A stretch of 64,000 bases of DNA from Ruminococcaceae bacterium UBA5413 (GTDB lineage Bacteria; Bacillota; Clostridia; Oscillospirales; Acutalibacteraceae): positions 1 to 64,000 of the forward strand of contig DHNP01000025.1 in assembly GCA_002409585.1 (NCBI GenBank). Direction: 5' to 3'. Below are positions 9,339-19,843 of the stretch, one piece after another; the first letter of the stretch is position 1; each line of letters begins with the position of its first letter. Below the pieces are notes generated by a model. It was not told the origin of the DNA. It saw nothing but the letters and a program-made list of their open reading frames with translations, and did no database searches. The translations under genes were made by a program, and so were the position numbers.

Positions 9339-9658
9339 ATATGCTGTGCTGTAATGGTATCAGCTGCCTCAACCCCTAAAACCGAGCTATATAGAAAAGT
9401 TGGTTCCATACAATGAATAAAAACTGCGATAGGGAATGTCCGGAACCTTAATAGTAAGTAAAAAGTAAATTCTACGGTGTTTGGCCGTATGTTTCTTTAT
9501 GTTGCTTTTCACTGTGAAAACCTCATATAAAATAAAAAAGCAAATGGCTGTGATATCACCTATACAGGTTAAAACACAGCCATCTGTCCTATTTTACCGG
9601 CTTTAAAGAAATTATATTGCTAAATACGTTTGATATTTTATAAACGCTATATGAAGAT
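9339..9658. other. Intergenic region between convergent regulator and guaA
   Basis: About 320 bases separate the regulator stop from the guaA stop. The only clear element is the guaA terminator at 9530-9583. A small inverted repeat (TACGG/CCGTA near 9473-9491) followed by T-rich sequence may serve the plus-strand transcript but is weak. I saw no credible gene. Confidence 0.5.
9530..9583 (-). terminator. Intrinsic terminator after guaA
   Basis: On the minus strand the stem ATGGCTGTG / CACAGCCAT encloses a loop with a smaller internal hairpin and is followed by TTGCTTTTTTATTTT. It closes the long purine/nitrogen array about 75 bases past the guaA stop. Confidence 0.8.
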
Positions 9659-11197
9659 TTATTCCCACTCGATTGTGGCCGGAGGCTTGCTCGTAATGTC
9701 GTAAACGACGCGGTTTACGCCGCTGACTTCGTTTATGATACGGTCCGACGCTTTCGCAAGCACGCCGTAAGGTATCCGCGCCCAGTCAGCCGTCATAAAG
9801 TCTGAGGTCGTTACGCCGCGGAGGGCTACGGTATTGTCGTAAGTCCGGCCGTCACCCATTACGCCTACGCTCTTTATATTTGTCAGTACGGCAAAGTACT
9901 GGCTTATCTTCCTGCCTAAACCAGCCTTCTGCACTTCTTCGCGGAAGATTGCATCGGCATCCTTAAGTACTATGAGTTTTTCCTTAGTTATGTCCCCCAT
10001 AACGCGTATCGCAAGCCCCGGCCCAGGGAAAGGCTGGCGCCATACGAGTTTTTCGGGTATGCCGAGTTTTTCGCCAACTTCACGCACTTCGTCTTTAAAA
10101 AGGTACCGCAGCGGCTCTACAAGCCCCGTAAAGCCTATGTCTTTAGGAAGGCCGCCTACGTTGTGGTGGCTCTTTATTACCGCCGCGTCGCCGGTGCCGC
10201 TCTCTACAACGTCGGGGTAAATCGTACCTTGGCAAAGGTAATCAACTTTACCGATTTTTTTTGCTTCTTCTTCGAAAACACGTATAAACTCCCCGCCTAT
10301 TATCTTGCGTTTGCGCTCAGGCTCGCTTACGCCGGCGAGCTTTGCCAGGAAACGCTCTTCGGCGTTTACCCTTATGAGGTTCATGTCAAACTGCTTACGG
10401 AAAACGCGCTCCACCTCGTCGCCTTCATCCTTACGCAGAAGGCCGTGGTCGACAAAAATGCACGTAAGGTTTTTCCCGACGGCTTTATGCACAAGCACGG
10501 CGGCAACGGATGAATCCACCCCGCCTGAAAGCGCGCATATAACCTTTTTGCTGCCGATTGTTTCACGCAGGTTATTTACGGCGGTAGTTATAAATGAATC
10601 CATCTGCCAGTCGCCTGAACAGCCGCATATGCCAAAAAGAAAGTTTTTCAGCACTTCTGTCCCCTGCTCAGTATGCTGCACCTCAGGGTGGAACTGTACT
10701 GCGTAAAAGCCTTTTTCGTCATTCTCCATGGCGGCTACAGGGCATGCATCGCTTTTGCCAATAACCTTAAAGCCCTCAGGGGCGGCCGATATGCGGTCAG
10801 TGTGGCTCATCCAGCAGACCGAGCTTTTTTTCATGCCGTTGAAAAGCCGTGAATCCCTGTTTATATCAACCAATGTCTTTCCATATTCGCTGACTTTACA
10901 ATGTGAAACCGTACCGCCGAGCAATTTTGCCATCAGCTGCGCCCCGTAGCATATGCCCAGAACAGGAACTCCGATTTCAAAGATTTCTTTTGGGCACTCC
11001 GGCGCCCTGTCTGCATAAACGCTGTTAGGCCCGCCGGAAAAAATAATTCCCTTGTATTTAGCTGAAGATATATCCGCGATTTTAGCCGAATAAGGTTTTA
11101 TTTCACAGTACACGTGCAGGTCACGGACCCTGCGCGCTATAAGGTGGCTGTACTGCCCCCCGAAGTCGAGTACCAGTACCGACTCATGCTCTTTCAT
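9659..11197 (-). CDS. guaA: GMP synthase (glutamine-hydrolysing)
   Basis: GuaA converts XMP, glutamine and ATP to GMP. The 512-residue product has an N-terminal class I glutamine amidotransferase domain with nucleophile Cys83 in GICYGAQ and the His/Glu of [10 protein letters not shown], then an ATP pyrophosphatase domain with the PP-loop ALSGGVDSS (about residue 225) and the C-terminal dimerisation domain ending [11 protein letters not shown]. The frame is open 12 codons further upstream, but the ATG at 11197 has AGGAGAAAACCGT before it and matches the family N-terminus ([19 protein letters not shown]). It is the last gene of the array, 100 bases after purA with a strong hairpin between them. 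Confidence 0.97.
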   Translation of the reverse strand: MKEHESVLVLDFGGQYSHLIARRVRDLHVYCEIKPYSAKIADISSAKYKGIIFSGGPNSVYADRAPECPKEIFEIGVPVLGICYGAQLMAKLLGGTVSHCKVSEYGKTLVDINRDSRLFNGMKKSSVCWMSHTDRISAAPEGFKVIGKSDACPVAAMENDEKGFYAVQFHPEVQHTEQGTEVLKNFLFGICGCSGDWQMDSFITTAVNNLRETIGSKKVICALSGGVDSSVAAVLVHKAVGKNLTCIFVDHGLLRKDEGDEVERVFRKQFDMNLIRVNAEERFLAKLAGVSEPERKRKIIGGEFIRVFEEEAKKIGKVDYLCQGTIYPDVVESGTGDAAVIKSHHNVGGLPKDIGFTGLVEPLRYLFKDEVREVGEKLGIPEKLVWRQPFPGPGLAIRVMGDITKEKLIVLKDADAIFREEVQKAGLGRKISQYFAVLTNIKSVGVMGDGRTYDNTVALRGVTTSDFMTADWARIPYGVLAKASDRIINEVSGVNRVVYDITSKPPATIEWE

Positions 11198-11244
11198 ACG
11201 GTTTTCTCCTATTCTGAAATAAAAAGGTTCCAAAAATAAATGTT

Positions 11245-11281
11245 CGCCCGCCGCCTGTTTTCTTAACGGCGGCAGGCGGCT
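11245..11281 (-). other. Hairpin between purA and guaA
   Basis: The minus strand can form GCCGCCTG / CAGGCGGC around a 15-base loop, without a clean U-tract. It could be a processing or partial termination site that sets purA and guaA levels apart. Confidence 0.45.
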
Positions 11282-11297
11282 TTGGTAAACGGAACGT

Positions 11298-12575
11298 TTA
11301 CCTTAAAATAATATCCTCACGCGCCGGGCCGTTCGATATCATCTTTATCGGGACCCCTATAGCCTTTTCCGCGAATTCAATATAATTGCGTGTATTTTCC
11401 GGCAGGTCCTCATATTTACGTATACCCCTTATGTCGCACTTCCAGCCGGGCAGCTTCTCTATTACCGGCTTGCAGCGCTTTAGCTGCGATGTAGGCGGGA
11501 ACGCATCTATCCTTTTACCGTCAAGTTCATAAGCTACGCATACCGGAATCTCATCAAGGTAGCCGAGCGCGTCGAGGACCGTAAACGCGACCGACGTGGC
11601 GCCCTGCACACGGCAGCCGTACCTTGTCGCTACAAGGTCGAGCCAGCCCATACGGCGTGGCCGTCCCGTTGTCGCCCCGAACTCTCCGCCGTCGCCGCCT
11701 TTGTGCCGCAGCTTATCCGCCTCGTCTCCGAAAATTTCACTTACGAACTCTCCGGCCCCTACAGCGCTTGAGTATGCTTTAACCACAGCTGTTATATTCT
11801 TTATTTCATATGGAGGTATTCCCGCGCCTACTGCGCCGTAACCGGCTATGGTGTTTGATGACGTAACCATCGGGTATATGCCGAAGTCCGTATCTTTCAA
11901 AGCGCCGAGCTGGCCTTCCAAAAGTATATTCCTGCCTTCTTTTACAGCATTGTGAAGGAACTCGAACGTGTCGGCAGCATACGGCTCAAGCATGGCCTTA
12001 TAGCCCATCAGCGTATCATATATATCCTTTGCTGACAGCTTAGGCTGGTGGTAAAGGTACTCGTAATAAACGTTTTTTAGCGTTACTACATGCTCTATTT
12101 TTTCTTTCAGCGCGCTTTCATCGCCGAAAAGCTCACTTACCTGAAAGCCTATCTTCGCAAATTTATCCGAATAAAACGGGGCTATACCCGACCTTGTCGA
12201 ACCGAAAGAGTGCGAGGAAAGCCTTGCCTCCTCAAAAGAATCAAGCTGTATATGGTAAGGCATGACTACCTGCGCCCTGTCTGAAACAAGCACCTTCGGC
12301 TGCGGCACGCCGCGCTCTTTAAGCGTGTTCAGTTCTTCAATGAATTTTTCAGGGCTTAAAGCTACTCCGTTGCCTATAATGTTCGTTATATGGCTGTAAA
12401 AAACACCCGACGGCAGCTGATGAAGCGCAAACTTGCCGTAATTGTTTATAATCGTATGCCCGGCATTGCAGCCGCCCTGGAACCTGACTACAACATCCGA
12501 ACCGGCGGCTTTCACATCGGTAATCTTACCTTTGCCTTCGTCGCCCCAGTTAGCACCAACAATAGCAGTAACCAT
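11298..12575 (-). CDS. purA: Adenylosuccinate synthetase
   Basis: PurA joins IMP and aspartate using GTP to form adenylosuccinate, the first committed step to AMP. The 425-residue length is standard. The GTP-binding P-loop GDEGKGK is at residues 11-17 with the catalytic Asp12, and the catalytic His40 is in NAGHTI. The C-terminal region contains [12 protein letters not shown], which binds IMP. A CGGAG site precedes the ATG. A good promoter lies about 100 bases upstream, so it can be transcribed apart from purB. Confidence 0.97.
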   Translation of the reverse strand: MVTAIVGANWGDEGKGKITDVKAAGSDVVVRFQGGCNAGHTIINNYGKFALHQLPSGVFYSHITNIIGNGVALSPEKFIEELNTLKERGVPQPKVLVSDRAQVVMPYHIQLDSFEEARLSSHSFGSTRSGIAPFYSDKFAKIGFQVSELFGDESALKEKIEHVVTLKNVYYEYLYHQPKLSAKDIYDTLMGYKAMLEPYAADTFEFLHNAVKEGRNILLEGQLGALKDTDFGIYPMVTSSNTIAGYGAVGAGIPPYEIKNITAVVKAYSSAVGAGEFVSEIFGDEADKLRHKGGDGGEFGATTGRPRRMGWLDLVATRYGCRVQGATSVAFTVLDALGYLDEIPVCVAYELDGKRIDAFPPTSQLKRCKPVIEKLPGWKCDIRGIRKYEDLPENTRNYIEFAEKAIGVPIKMISNGPAREDIILR

Positions 12576-12674
12576 AATTATTAACTCCGCCGCGCCGCAA
12601 CGGGAACCCAGCGCCGCCCTGCGGCTGGATTTGGGCGGCGGCTCTTTAAAAAATTGAGCGTTGTCAACGTTGGT

Positions 12675-12703
12675 ATTATATCACAAACAATTTGCAAAAA
12701 CAA
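12675..12703 (-). promoter_or_regulatory. Promoter upstream of purA
   Basis: On the minus strand -35 TTGTTT (12698-12703), a 17-bp spacer and -10 TATAAT (12675-12680) with the extended -10 dinucleotide TG one base before. The predicted transcript has a leader of about 90 bases with a GC-rich hairpin (GCCGCCGCCC / GGGCGGCGC) before the purA ribosome site. Confidence 0.65.
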
Positions 12704-12765
12704 ACGTAGGGGCAGCGCCCATCACACAGTTATTTTATTAATATGTCAAGGCGCATAAATATTTA

Positions 12766-14211
12766 TCACACCGTTATATCGTCTTTTTCGCCGGAAACGT
12801 CGCCATACTTATTAAGCAATGGCTCAACAGTGTTTTTTATGAATTCCTCTGTCTGTTCCGGAGCGGCCCCCACGTATTTTTCGGGGCTGACGATTTTTTG
12901 AAGTTCCTCCGCCGAAACGCCGAAAGCCGGATCGGCCGCTATGCGGCTTAGCAGGTCGTTTTCCCCGCCTTCTTCTTTTATCACCTTGGCTGCCGCCATG
13001 GAGTGTACGCGTATGCGCTCGTGCAGCTGCTGCCTGTCGGCCCCGCGCTTAACGGCGTCCATCATTATGTTTTCAGTAGCCATAAACGGCAGCTCACGGT
13101 TTAAATGCTGCGCGATGACTTTAGGGTAAACGACAAGCCCGCCGGCTACGTTCATATAAAGGTCAAGTATGCCGTCAACAGCAAGGAATGCCTCGGGGAT
13201 ACTTATGCGCTTGTTTGCCGAGTCATCGAGCGTCCGCTCAAACCACTGCGCTGAAGCCGTGATGCACGGGTTAAGGCTGTCTACCATAACGTACCTTGCA
13301 AGGGATGCTATCCTTTCGCTGCGCATAGGGTTTCGCTTGTACGCCATTGCCGAAGAGCCTATCTGGTTCTTTTCAAACGGCTCCTCCACCTCTTTCAGGT
13401 GCTGCAGAAGGCGTATGTCATTGGAAAACTTAGCCGCGCTCTGCGCTATGCCGCTCAGCACAGCAAGTACGCGGCTGTCAAGCTTGCGCGAATATGTCTG
13501 CCCTGACACCGCTACACATTCCCTGTAACCCATTTTTTTGGCGATAATGCCGTCAAGCTTTTTGACTTTGCCGTAGTCTCCGTCAAAAAGCTCCAAAAAA
13601 CTTGCCTGAGTGCCTGTAGTTCCCTTTGAACCCAGCAGCTTCATATCTGAAAGCATATACTCCGTATCCTGCAGGTCGGTAAGTATATCCTGCAGCCAGA
13701 GCGCCGCGCGTTTGCCGACTGTAGTCGGCTGCGCCGGCTGGAAATGGGTGAAGGCAAGCGTTGGCAGGTCCTTGTATTTCATGGCAAAAGACGACAGCAC
13801 TCGCGCCGTGCCGACGAGTTTGTCCCTTACGAGCTTAAGCGCTTCGTCCATGATTATTATATCCGTATTGTCGCCAACATAGCATGACGTTGCACCGAGG
13901 TGGATTATAGGTTCTGCTGCAGGGCATTGGACGCCGTAGGCGTACACGTGCGACATAACGTCGTGGCGGACAGCCTTCTCCCTTTCCTCTGCGACTTCAT
14001 AGTTTATGTCATCCTTATGCGCTTCCATTTCATCAATCTGCTTCTGCGTTATAGGCAGCCCAAGCTCCTTTTCGGCCTGTGCGAGGGCTATCCAAAGCCT
14101 GCGCCACGTTCTGAATTTCTTATCCGGCGAAAAGATGTATTTCATCTTTTCCCCTGCATACCGTGAAGAAAGCGGCGATTCGTAAGCGTTTTTCAATTTT
14201 ACGGCCTCCAA
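12766..14211 (-). CDS. purB: Adenylosuccinate lyase
   Basis: PurB cleaves SAICAR to AICAR and adenylosuccinate to AMP, each with loss of fumarate, so it acts in both the common purine path and the AMP branch. At 481 residues it is of the longer, eukaryote-like ADSL type rather than the ~430-residue Bacillus type. The fumarase-superfamily signature appears as GSSAMAYKRNPMRSE (about residues 290-305); the usual SSxMPxKxNP motif has Ala-Tyr in place of Pro, a known variation in this subfamily. Other active-site segments are HLGATSCYVGDN and the TTVGKRAALW helix. It lies 54 bases after purF. Confidence 0.95.
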   Translation of the reverse strand: MEAVKLKNAYESPLSSRYAGEKMKYIFSPDKKFRTWRRLWIALAQAEKELGLPITQKQIDEMEAHKDDINYEVAEEREKAVRHDVMSHVYAYGVQCPAAEPIIHLGATSCYVGDNTDIIIMDEALKLVRDKLVGTARVLSSFAMKYKDLPTLAFTHFQPAQPTTVGKRAALWLQDILTDLQDTEYMLSDMKLLGSKGTTGTQASFLELFDGDYGKVKKLDGIIAKKMGYRECVAVSGQTYSRKLDSRVLAVLSGIAQSAAKFSNDIRLLQHLKEVEEPFEKNQIGSSAMAYKRNPMRSERIASLARYVMVDSLNPCITASAQWFERTLDDSANKRISIPEAFLAVDGILDLYMNVAGGLVVYPKVIAQHLNRELPFMATENIMMDAVKRGADRQQLHERIRVHSMAAAKVIKEEGGENDLLSRIAADPAFGVSAEELQKIVSPEKYVGAAPEQTEEFIKNTVEPLLNKYGDVSGEKDDITV

Positions 14212-14265
14212 ATAATAAAATCGCGTAAAGCTGCGCCGGGGCGGCGTATTGCCCCGATGTTTTGT

Positions 14266-15711
14266 TTAATAACGTTTTATAGGTATATCATACTCATACT
14301 TTTTACCCGACACAAGGTTTTCGGGCAGCGGGGTCGGGTAACGGCCTGAAAAACACGCATCGCAGAAACCCGTGCATTTTCCCCCGAGCATCTTAGGGAG
14401 GTTTTCAAGGCTTAAAAAATCTATAGAGTCGGCAAAGTTCATTTCGCCTATCTCGTCTATGGTGTGGCGGCACGCTATAAGCTCGCTTTTGGAAGGTATG
14501 TCCGTGCCGTAGTAGCAGGGCCACAAAAACGGTGGCGAGCTTATGCGCAGGTGCACTTCCTTCGCACCGGACTCCTTAAGCATTTTTATTATGCGCGCGC
14601 TTGTAGTCCCGCGTACTATGGAGTCGTCAAGCATGACGACGCGTTTACCGCGCACGGCCGTAGAAAGGGCGTTAAGTTTTATCCTGACGCTTTTTTCGCG
14701 TTCGGACTGGCTCGGCTTTATAAATGTGCGGCCTATATATGAATTTTTCACTATGCCTTTTTGGAACGGTATGCCGGACTCCTCGCTGTAGCCTATGGCG
14801 GCGTCTATGCCGGACTCAGGGACGCCGATAACCATGTCGGCATCAACCGGATGCTGCCTCGCAAGCAGGCGGCCTGCCTCTTTGCGCGCCTCGTAAACGC
14901 TTATGCCGTCTATTATGCTGTCCGTACGCGCAAAATAGATATACTCAAAAATGCAGAGCGACTTTTTTTCTTTCGGCGGTTCATAAATGGAGTGCAGGCC
15001 GCTGTGGTCAACGTAAACTATCTCGCCCGGCCTCACGTCGCGCACGAACTCCGCGCCGCAGGCGTCGAGGGCGCATGTTTCCGAAGCGAAAACATAGGAA
15101 TTATTTATCCTGCCTATGCACAGCGGCCTAAAGCCGTGCGGGTCGCGCACAGCAAGCAGCTTCTGCGGGCTCATTATAACCATTGAAAAAGAACCGTGTA
15201 TCTTTGGCATGGTACGGCGCACGGCTTCTTCTATAGACGGCGCGTCAACCCTTTCACGCGCTATCATGTAGGCTATGACTTCGGTATCTGTAGTCGTCTG
15301 AAAAATGCAGCCGCGTTTGGCCAAAAGCTTGTGCAGCTCGTAAGCGTTCGTCAGGTTGCCGTTATGCGCTATGGCAAGCGTACCTTTTATATAGCGCATG
15401 ACAAGAGGCTGCGCGTTTTCACGCACGCTTGCCCCTGCAGTGGAGTAGCGCACGTGCCCCACAGACATCTGCCCTTTAAGCCTGTCTAAAATCTCAGGGG
15501 AAAAAGCTTCGGTTACAAGCCCCATATTTTTGGAGTAAGAAATTACCCCGCGGTCGTTGACGGCTATGCCGCAGCTTTCCTGCCCCCTGTGCTGCAAAGC
15601 AAGCAGGGCGTTGTACGCCGCATAAGACGGGTCCACGCTGCCGTCTGAATATACCCCGAAAACGCCGCACTCCTCGTGCGGTCCATCATAGCCAAAATCG
15701 TAACTGCTCAA
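14266..15711 (-). CDS. purF: Amidophosphoribosyltransferase
   Basis: PurF makes 5-phosphoribosylamine from PRPP and glutamine, the committing step of purine synthesis. The product (481 residues) starts with a short propeptide and the N-terminal nucleophile Cys15 (HEECGVFG), followed by the Ntn glutaminase domain and a phosphoribosyltransferase domain with PRPP loop VVMLDDSIVRGTTS. Cysteines in KSLCIFEYIYFAR, FLWPCYYG and GFCDACFSGRYP match the [4Fe-4S] ligands of Bacillus-type PurF, so this is the oxygen-sensitive iron-sulfur form. The start codon is TTG at 15711, seven bases after GGGGTGA. Confidence 0.96.
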   Translation of the reverse strand: MSSYDFGYDGPHEECGVFGVYSDGSVDPSYAAYNALLALQHRGQESCGIAVNDRGVISYSKNMGLVTEAFSPEILDRLKGQMSVGHVRYSTAGASVRENAQPLVMRYIKGTLAIAHNGNLTNAYELHKLLAKRGCIFQTTTDTEVIAYMIARERVDAPSIEEAVRRTMPKIHGSFSMVIMSPQKLLAVRDPHGFRPLCIGRINNSYVFASETCALDACGAEFVRDVRPGEIVYVDHSGLHSIYEPPKEKKSLCIFEYIYFARTDSIIDGISVYEARKEAGRLLARQHPVDADMVIGVPESGIDAAIGYSEESGIPFQKGIVKNSYIGRTFIKPSQSEREKSVRIKLNALSTAVRGKRVVMLDDSIVRGTTSARIIKMLKESGAKEVHLRISSPPFLWPCYYGTDIPSKSELIACRHTIDEIGEMNFADSIDFLSLENLPKMLGGKCTGFCDACFSGRYPTPLPENLVSGKKYEYDIPIKRY

Positions 15712-15829
15712 AAAGTTTCACCCCATCTTGCTTTTTACCGTGTTTAACACGTTTTGCCAAAAGCGTAAGCCGCCGTTCAGATTACCACATCCGGACGGCG
15801 ACAATACTTTAATCCGCTTATATAATTAA

Positions 15830-16534
15830 TTAAAGCCCTATCCTTCTCATTACTTCGGCGTAAGCTTCCTCAACCCCACCCATGTCACGGCGGAAACGAT
15901 CCTTGTCGAGCTTCTCGTGCGTTTTTACGTCCCAAAAGCGGCACGTGTCCGGTGAAATCTCATCCGCAAGGATGATACCGCCCTTATAGCGCCCAAATTC
16001 AAGCTTAAAGTCTATAAGGTCAATATTTACTGACAGGAAAAAGCCGGTAAGTATCTTATTTATTTCGAATGCCATTTCGGTAATCGTCTTGACTTCTTCT
16101 TCAGTGGCGAAACCCGCCGCGAGTATATGGTACTCATTTACCATCGGGTCGCCAAGCTCGTCGCTCTTGTAGCAGAACTCGAGCACCGGCGTTTTCATCG
16201 GCGTGCCTTCCTCAAGGCCGAGGCGTTTTGCGAGGCTTCCCGCGGCTTTGTTGCGTACTATGACCTCGAGGGGAACAATCTCAACCTTTTTTACGAGCGT
16301 TTCGCGGTCGTTGAGTTCCTTTATAAAATGCGTCGGTATTCCCTTTTTCTCAAGCATTTTGAAAATGTAGTTTGACATCTTGTTGTTTACGACGCCCTTA
16401 CCGGTTATAGTTCCTTTTTTTAGGCCGTTAAACGCTGTGGCATCGTCTTTGTAAGAAACGATGCAGCAGTCGCCGTCATCAGTTGCAAATACCTTTTTTG
16501 CCTTGCCCTCGTAAAGCTGCTCTTTTTTTTCCAT
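15830..16534 (-). CDS. purC: Phosphoribosylaminoimidazole-succinocarboxamide synthase (SAICAR synthetase)
   Basis: PurC condenses CAIR with aspartate using ATP. The 234-residue product opens with the family hallmark [11 protein letters not shown] and contains the nucleotide/substrate-binding segments [11 protein letters not shown] and [20 protein letters not shown]. The ATG at 16534 is chosen over an upstream one because GGAGGGAACTTAT precedes it. It stands between carB (90 bases upstream) and purF (118 bases downstream). Confidence 0.96.
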   Translation of the reverse strand: MEKKEQLYEGKAKKVFATDDGDCCIVSYKDDATAFNGLKKGTITGKGVVNNKMSNYIFKMLEKKGIPTHFIKELNDRETLVKKVEIVPLEVIVRNKAAGSLAKRLGLEEGTPMKTPVLEFCYKSDELGDPMVNEYHILAAGFATEEEVKTITEMAFEINKILTGFFLSVNIDLIDFKLEFGRYKGGIILADEISPDTCRFWDVKTHEKLDKDRFRRDMGGVEEAYAEVMRRIGL

Positions 16535-16624
16535 ATAAGTTCCCTCCGTTAAAATCATACGTCAGTTAAAATTATAATTGCCTTACCCGCTGTTTTCTGC
16601 GGATAAAGCAAATTATATCTGTAA

Positions 16625-19600
16625 TCACACAAAATTCACGAAATTAGATATCTTCGTTATATCAACCACCGAAAGCTGCGTCGTCTGCACCCTGCGCGCG
16701 CATGTAAGGAACGCGTTGGCGGTGTCAAGCGAAGTAAGGCACGGTATGCCCGCCTCCACGGCGTTCCTGCGTATCTTGAACCCGTCGCGGTTGTGCGCTA
16801 TCACTTTAGACGGCGTGTTTATGACAAGGTTTATGTCGCCTGAAATTATATGGTCTATTATATCCGGCTTGCCGGCGCCTATCTTATGCGTCCTTATGGT
16901 CGGTATGCCGTGGTTATTAAGGAATTCCGACGTCCCGGCCGTGGCGAATATCTTCCACCCCAGGTCGTAAAGCCCCTGCGCTATAGGCAGCGCTTCCTCT
17001 TTGTCGCTGTCTTTAACCGTTATCATTACGTTGCCTTTTTCTATCATATGGACGCCCGCGCCGTAAAAGGCCTTTATAAGCGCTTCATCGAACGTGCGGG
17101 CAACACCCAAGACCTCGCCCGTCGACTTCATCTCAGGGCCTAAGTCGACGTCCTGCCCGTACAGTTTTTCAAAGGAGAACACAGGCATCTTCACCGCTAT
17201 AAGGTCCCTCTCGCGCTGCAGCCCGTAGTGGTAGCCCATCTCAGGCAGAGTCCTGCCGAAAAATGTTCCCACAGCAAGCGGGACTATCGGTATGCCTGTA
17301 ACTTTGCTTATATACGGCACAGTCCGTGAAGAACGCGGGTTAGCCTCTATGACGTACACCTTTTCATCTTTGACTATATACTGTATGTTCAAGAGGCCGA
17401 CGACTTTGAGGGCTTTTGCGAGGCGGCGCGTATAGTCCACTATGAGGTTCTGCATTTCAACGCTTACGCCTATAGCCGGATAAACCGATATACTGTCGCC
17501 TGAGTGTATGCCAGCGCGTTCTATATGCTGCATTATGCCGGGTATAACAGAGTCCGTCCCGTCACACACCGCGTCAACTTCCACCTCGGTGCCCATGATG
17601 TACTTGTCAACAAGTATAGGATGCTCCTGCGCGATACGGTTTATTATGCCTATCTGCTCTATTATATCCTGGTCGGAATACGCTATCTGCATGCCCTGCC
17701 CGCCGAGTACATACGACGGCCTTACCAAAACAGGGTACCCAAGCTCATGCGCCGCCTGTATGGCTTCGTCGCACGTGAAAACGGTCCTTCCTTCGGCGCG
17801 GGGAATCCCGCAGCCGTTGAGTATGGCGTCAAAGCGCTTCCTGTCCTCTGCTTCGTCTATGCTGTCGGATGACGTGCCCAAGATGGGTATGCCCATTTTT
17901 TCTATGTCTTTGGCAAGCTTTATCGCCGTCTGCCCGCCGAACTGGACTACGGCGCCGTCCGGCTTTTCAAGCTCGGCTATATGGAGTACGTCTTCTTCCG
18001 TAAGCGGTTCGAAGTAAAGCTTGTCGGCAACGTCAAAGTCAGTGCTTACCGTTTCGGGGTTATTGTTTACTATAATGGTTTCATAACCTAAATCTTTCAG
18101 CGCCCAAACGCTGTGTACCGAGCAGAAGTCAAACTCTATGCCCTGGCCTATCCTTATGGGGCCGGAGCCTATGACCATGACTTTCTTTTTGTCAGTTTCG
18201 GGTTTAGACTCGTTTTCCGTACCGTAGCTCGAGTAGTAGTAAGGCGTTTCCGCCTCAAACTCGGCGGCGCACGTGTCTACCATCTTGTAAACAGGAGCAA
18301 TGCCCCATTCTTTTTCAAGCGAGCGTATTTCCTTTACGCTCTTTCCGGAAAGTCCGGATATAGTTTTGTCAAGGAATTCATATTCCTTAGCTTTTCTAAG
18401 AAGGCATGCATCAAGTTCCTGCCCCGCAAGTGCTTTTTCGACGTTTATTATATTAAGGTACTTGTTCAGGAACCACATATCTATTTTTGTTATATCGTGT
18501 ATCTTCTGCGGCGTTACCCCGCGGCGCAAAGCTTCTGAAACCACCCACAGCCTGCGGTCGTCCACCGCATGCAGCTTTTCTTCAAGCTCCTCGCCGGAAA
18601 CGTCTTTAAGGGAAGCATCTATAAGGCTGTACATGTTTATTTCGAGGCAGCGCACAGACTTCATAAGCGCTGCTTCAAAAGTAGGCGCTATGCCCATAAC
18701 CTCGCCCGTCGCTTTCATCTGCGTGCCGAGCGTGCGGCGCGCATGTATGAATTTATCGAACGGCCAGCGCGGTATCTTAACAACACAGTAATCCATAGTC
18801 GGCTCAAAGCATGCATAAGTTTTTTTCGTTATGGCGTTAGGTATTTCGTCAAGCGTATAGCCGAGCGCTATTTTAGAGGCTACTTTCGCTATCGGGTAGC
18901 CAGTCGCCTTTGAAGCAAGAGCCGACGAGCGGCTTACGCGCGGATTAACTTCTATAACGGCATACTCGAAGCTGCCGGGGTTAAGCGCGAACTGCACGTT
19001 GCACCCGCCCTCGACTTTAAGCTCTGTAATGATGGCGAGGGCGGCGCTCCTTAACATCTGCAGCTCTTTGTCAGCAAGCGTCTGGCACGGCGCGACGACT
19101 ATTGAGTCGCCCGTGTGTACGCCGACGGGGTCAATGTTTTCCATATTGCAGACTGTAATGCAGTTGCCGTTATGGTCGCGCATTACCTCGTACTCTATTT
19201 CTTTCCAGCCCGCAATGCTGCGCTCTATGAGCACCTGATGCACGCGGCTCCTGTGCAGGCCGACCGTTGCTATGGAAGTAAGCTCCGTTTCGTCGGCGGC
19301 AATGCCGCCGCCTGAGCCGCCGAGCGTGTACGCCGGCCTCACTACAACAGGGTAGCCTATCCTCTTTGCTATCTTTACGCAGTCCTCAAGGCTTTCCGCA
19401 ACGGCGCTTTTTGCCACAGGCTGGTTTATGCGCTCCATGGCGTCCTTAAAAAGCTCCCTGTCCTCCGCCATGCGTATGGTGTCGGCGTCAGTGCCTATCA
19501 TCTCTACGTTATGTTCCTTAAGGAAGCCTGACTCCTCAAGCTCAACGGCAAGGTTGAGGGCGTTCTGCCCGCCGAGCGTAGGAAGGATGCTGTCGGGTTT

Positions 19601-19843
19601 TTCCTTAAGTATGATTTTCTTCACCGTGTCTGAAGTAAGCGGCTCTATATACACTTTATCCGCAATCTGCTTGTCGGTCATAATGGTGGCGGGGTTCGAG
19701 TTTATGAGTACTACTTCCACGCCTTCTTCCTTAAGGGCGCGGCAGGCCTGCGTGCCGGCGTAGTCAAACTCGGCCGCCTGGCCTATGATAATAGGGCCTG
19801 AGCCTATGATAATTACCTTTTTTATATCTTCCCTTTTGCTCAT
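16625..19843 (-). CDS. carB: Carbamoyl-phosphate synthase large subunit
   Basis: CarB makes carbamoyl phosphate from bicarbonate, ammonia (channelled from CarA) and two ATP. The 1072-residue protein shows the internal duplication of the family: two ATP-grasp halves with related motifs (KVIIIGSGPIIIGQAAEFDYAG near residue 8 and KVMVIGSGPIRIGQGIEFDF near residue 550, each with a later VRPAYTLGGSGGG or VRPSYVLGGQGM). The C-terminal methylglyoxal-synthase-like domain, which binds allosteric effectors such as UMP, is present from about residue 930. It overlaps carA by four bases (ATGA). Full length. Confidence 0.97.
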   Translation of the reverse strand: MSKREDIKKVIIIGSGPIIIGQAAEFDYAGTQACRALKEEGVEVVLINSNPATIMTDKQIADKVYIEPLTSDTVKKIILKEKPDSILPTLGGQNALNLAVELEESGFLKEHNVEMIGTDADTIRMAEDRELFKDAMERINQPVAKSAVAESLEDCVKIAKRIGYPVVVRPAYTLGGSGGGIAADETELTSIATVGLHRSRVHQVLIERSIAGWKEIEYEVMRDHNGNCITVCNMENIDPVGVHTGDSIVVAPCQTLADKELQMLRSAALAIITELKVEGGCNVQFALNPGSFEYAVIEVNPRVSRSSALASKATGYPIAKVASKIALGYTLDEIPNAITKKTYACFEPTMDYCVVKIPRWPFDKFIHARRTLGTQMKATGEVMGIAPTFEAALMKSVRCLEINMYSLIDASLKDVSGEELEEKLHAVDDRRLWVVSEALRRGVTPQKIHDITKIDMWFLNKYLNIINVEKALAGQELDACLLRKAKEYEFLDKTISGLSGKSVKEIRSLEKEWGIAPVYKMVDTCAAEFEAETPYYYSSYGTENESKPETDKKKVMVIGSGPIRIGQGIEFDFCSVHSVWALKDLGYETIIVNNNPETVSTDFDVADKLYFEPLTEEDVLHIAELEKPDGAVVQFGGQTAIKLAKDIEKMGIPILGTSSDSIDEAEDRKRFDAILNGCGIPRAEGRTVFTCDEAIQAAHELGYPVLVRPSYVLGGQGMQIAYSDQDIIEQIGIINRIAQEHPILVDKYIMGTEVEVDAVCDGTDSVIPGIMQHIERAGIHSGDSISVYPAIGVSVEMQNLIVDYTRRLAKALKVVGLLNIQYIVKDEKVYVIEANPRSSRTVPYISKVTGIPIVPLAVGTFFGRTLPEMGYHYGLQRERDLIAVKMPVFSFEKLYGQDVDLGPEMKSTGEVLGVARTFDEALIKAFYGAGVHMIEKGNVMITVKDSDKEEALPIAQGLYDLGWKIFATAGTSEFLNNHGIPTIRTHKIGAGKPDIIDHIISGDINLVINTPSKVIAHNRDGFKIRRNAVEAGIPCLTSLDTANAFLTCARRVQTTQLSVVDITKISNFVNFV

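Noticed and set aside
11298..16534. Purine riboswitch or PurR site before the pur genes
   Set aside because: The gaps are short and contain none of the conserved purine-aptamer loops; only simple hairpins are seen.
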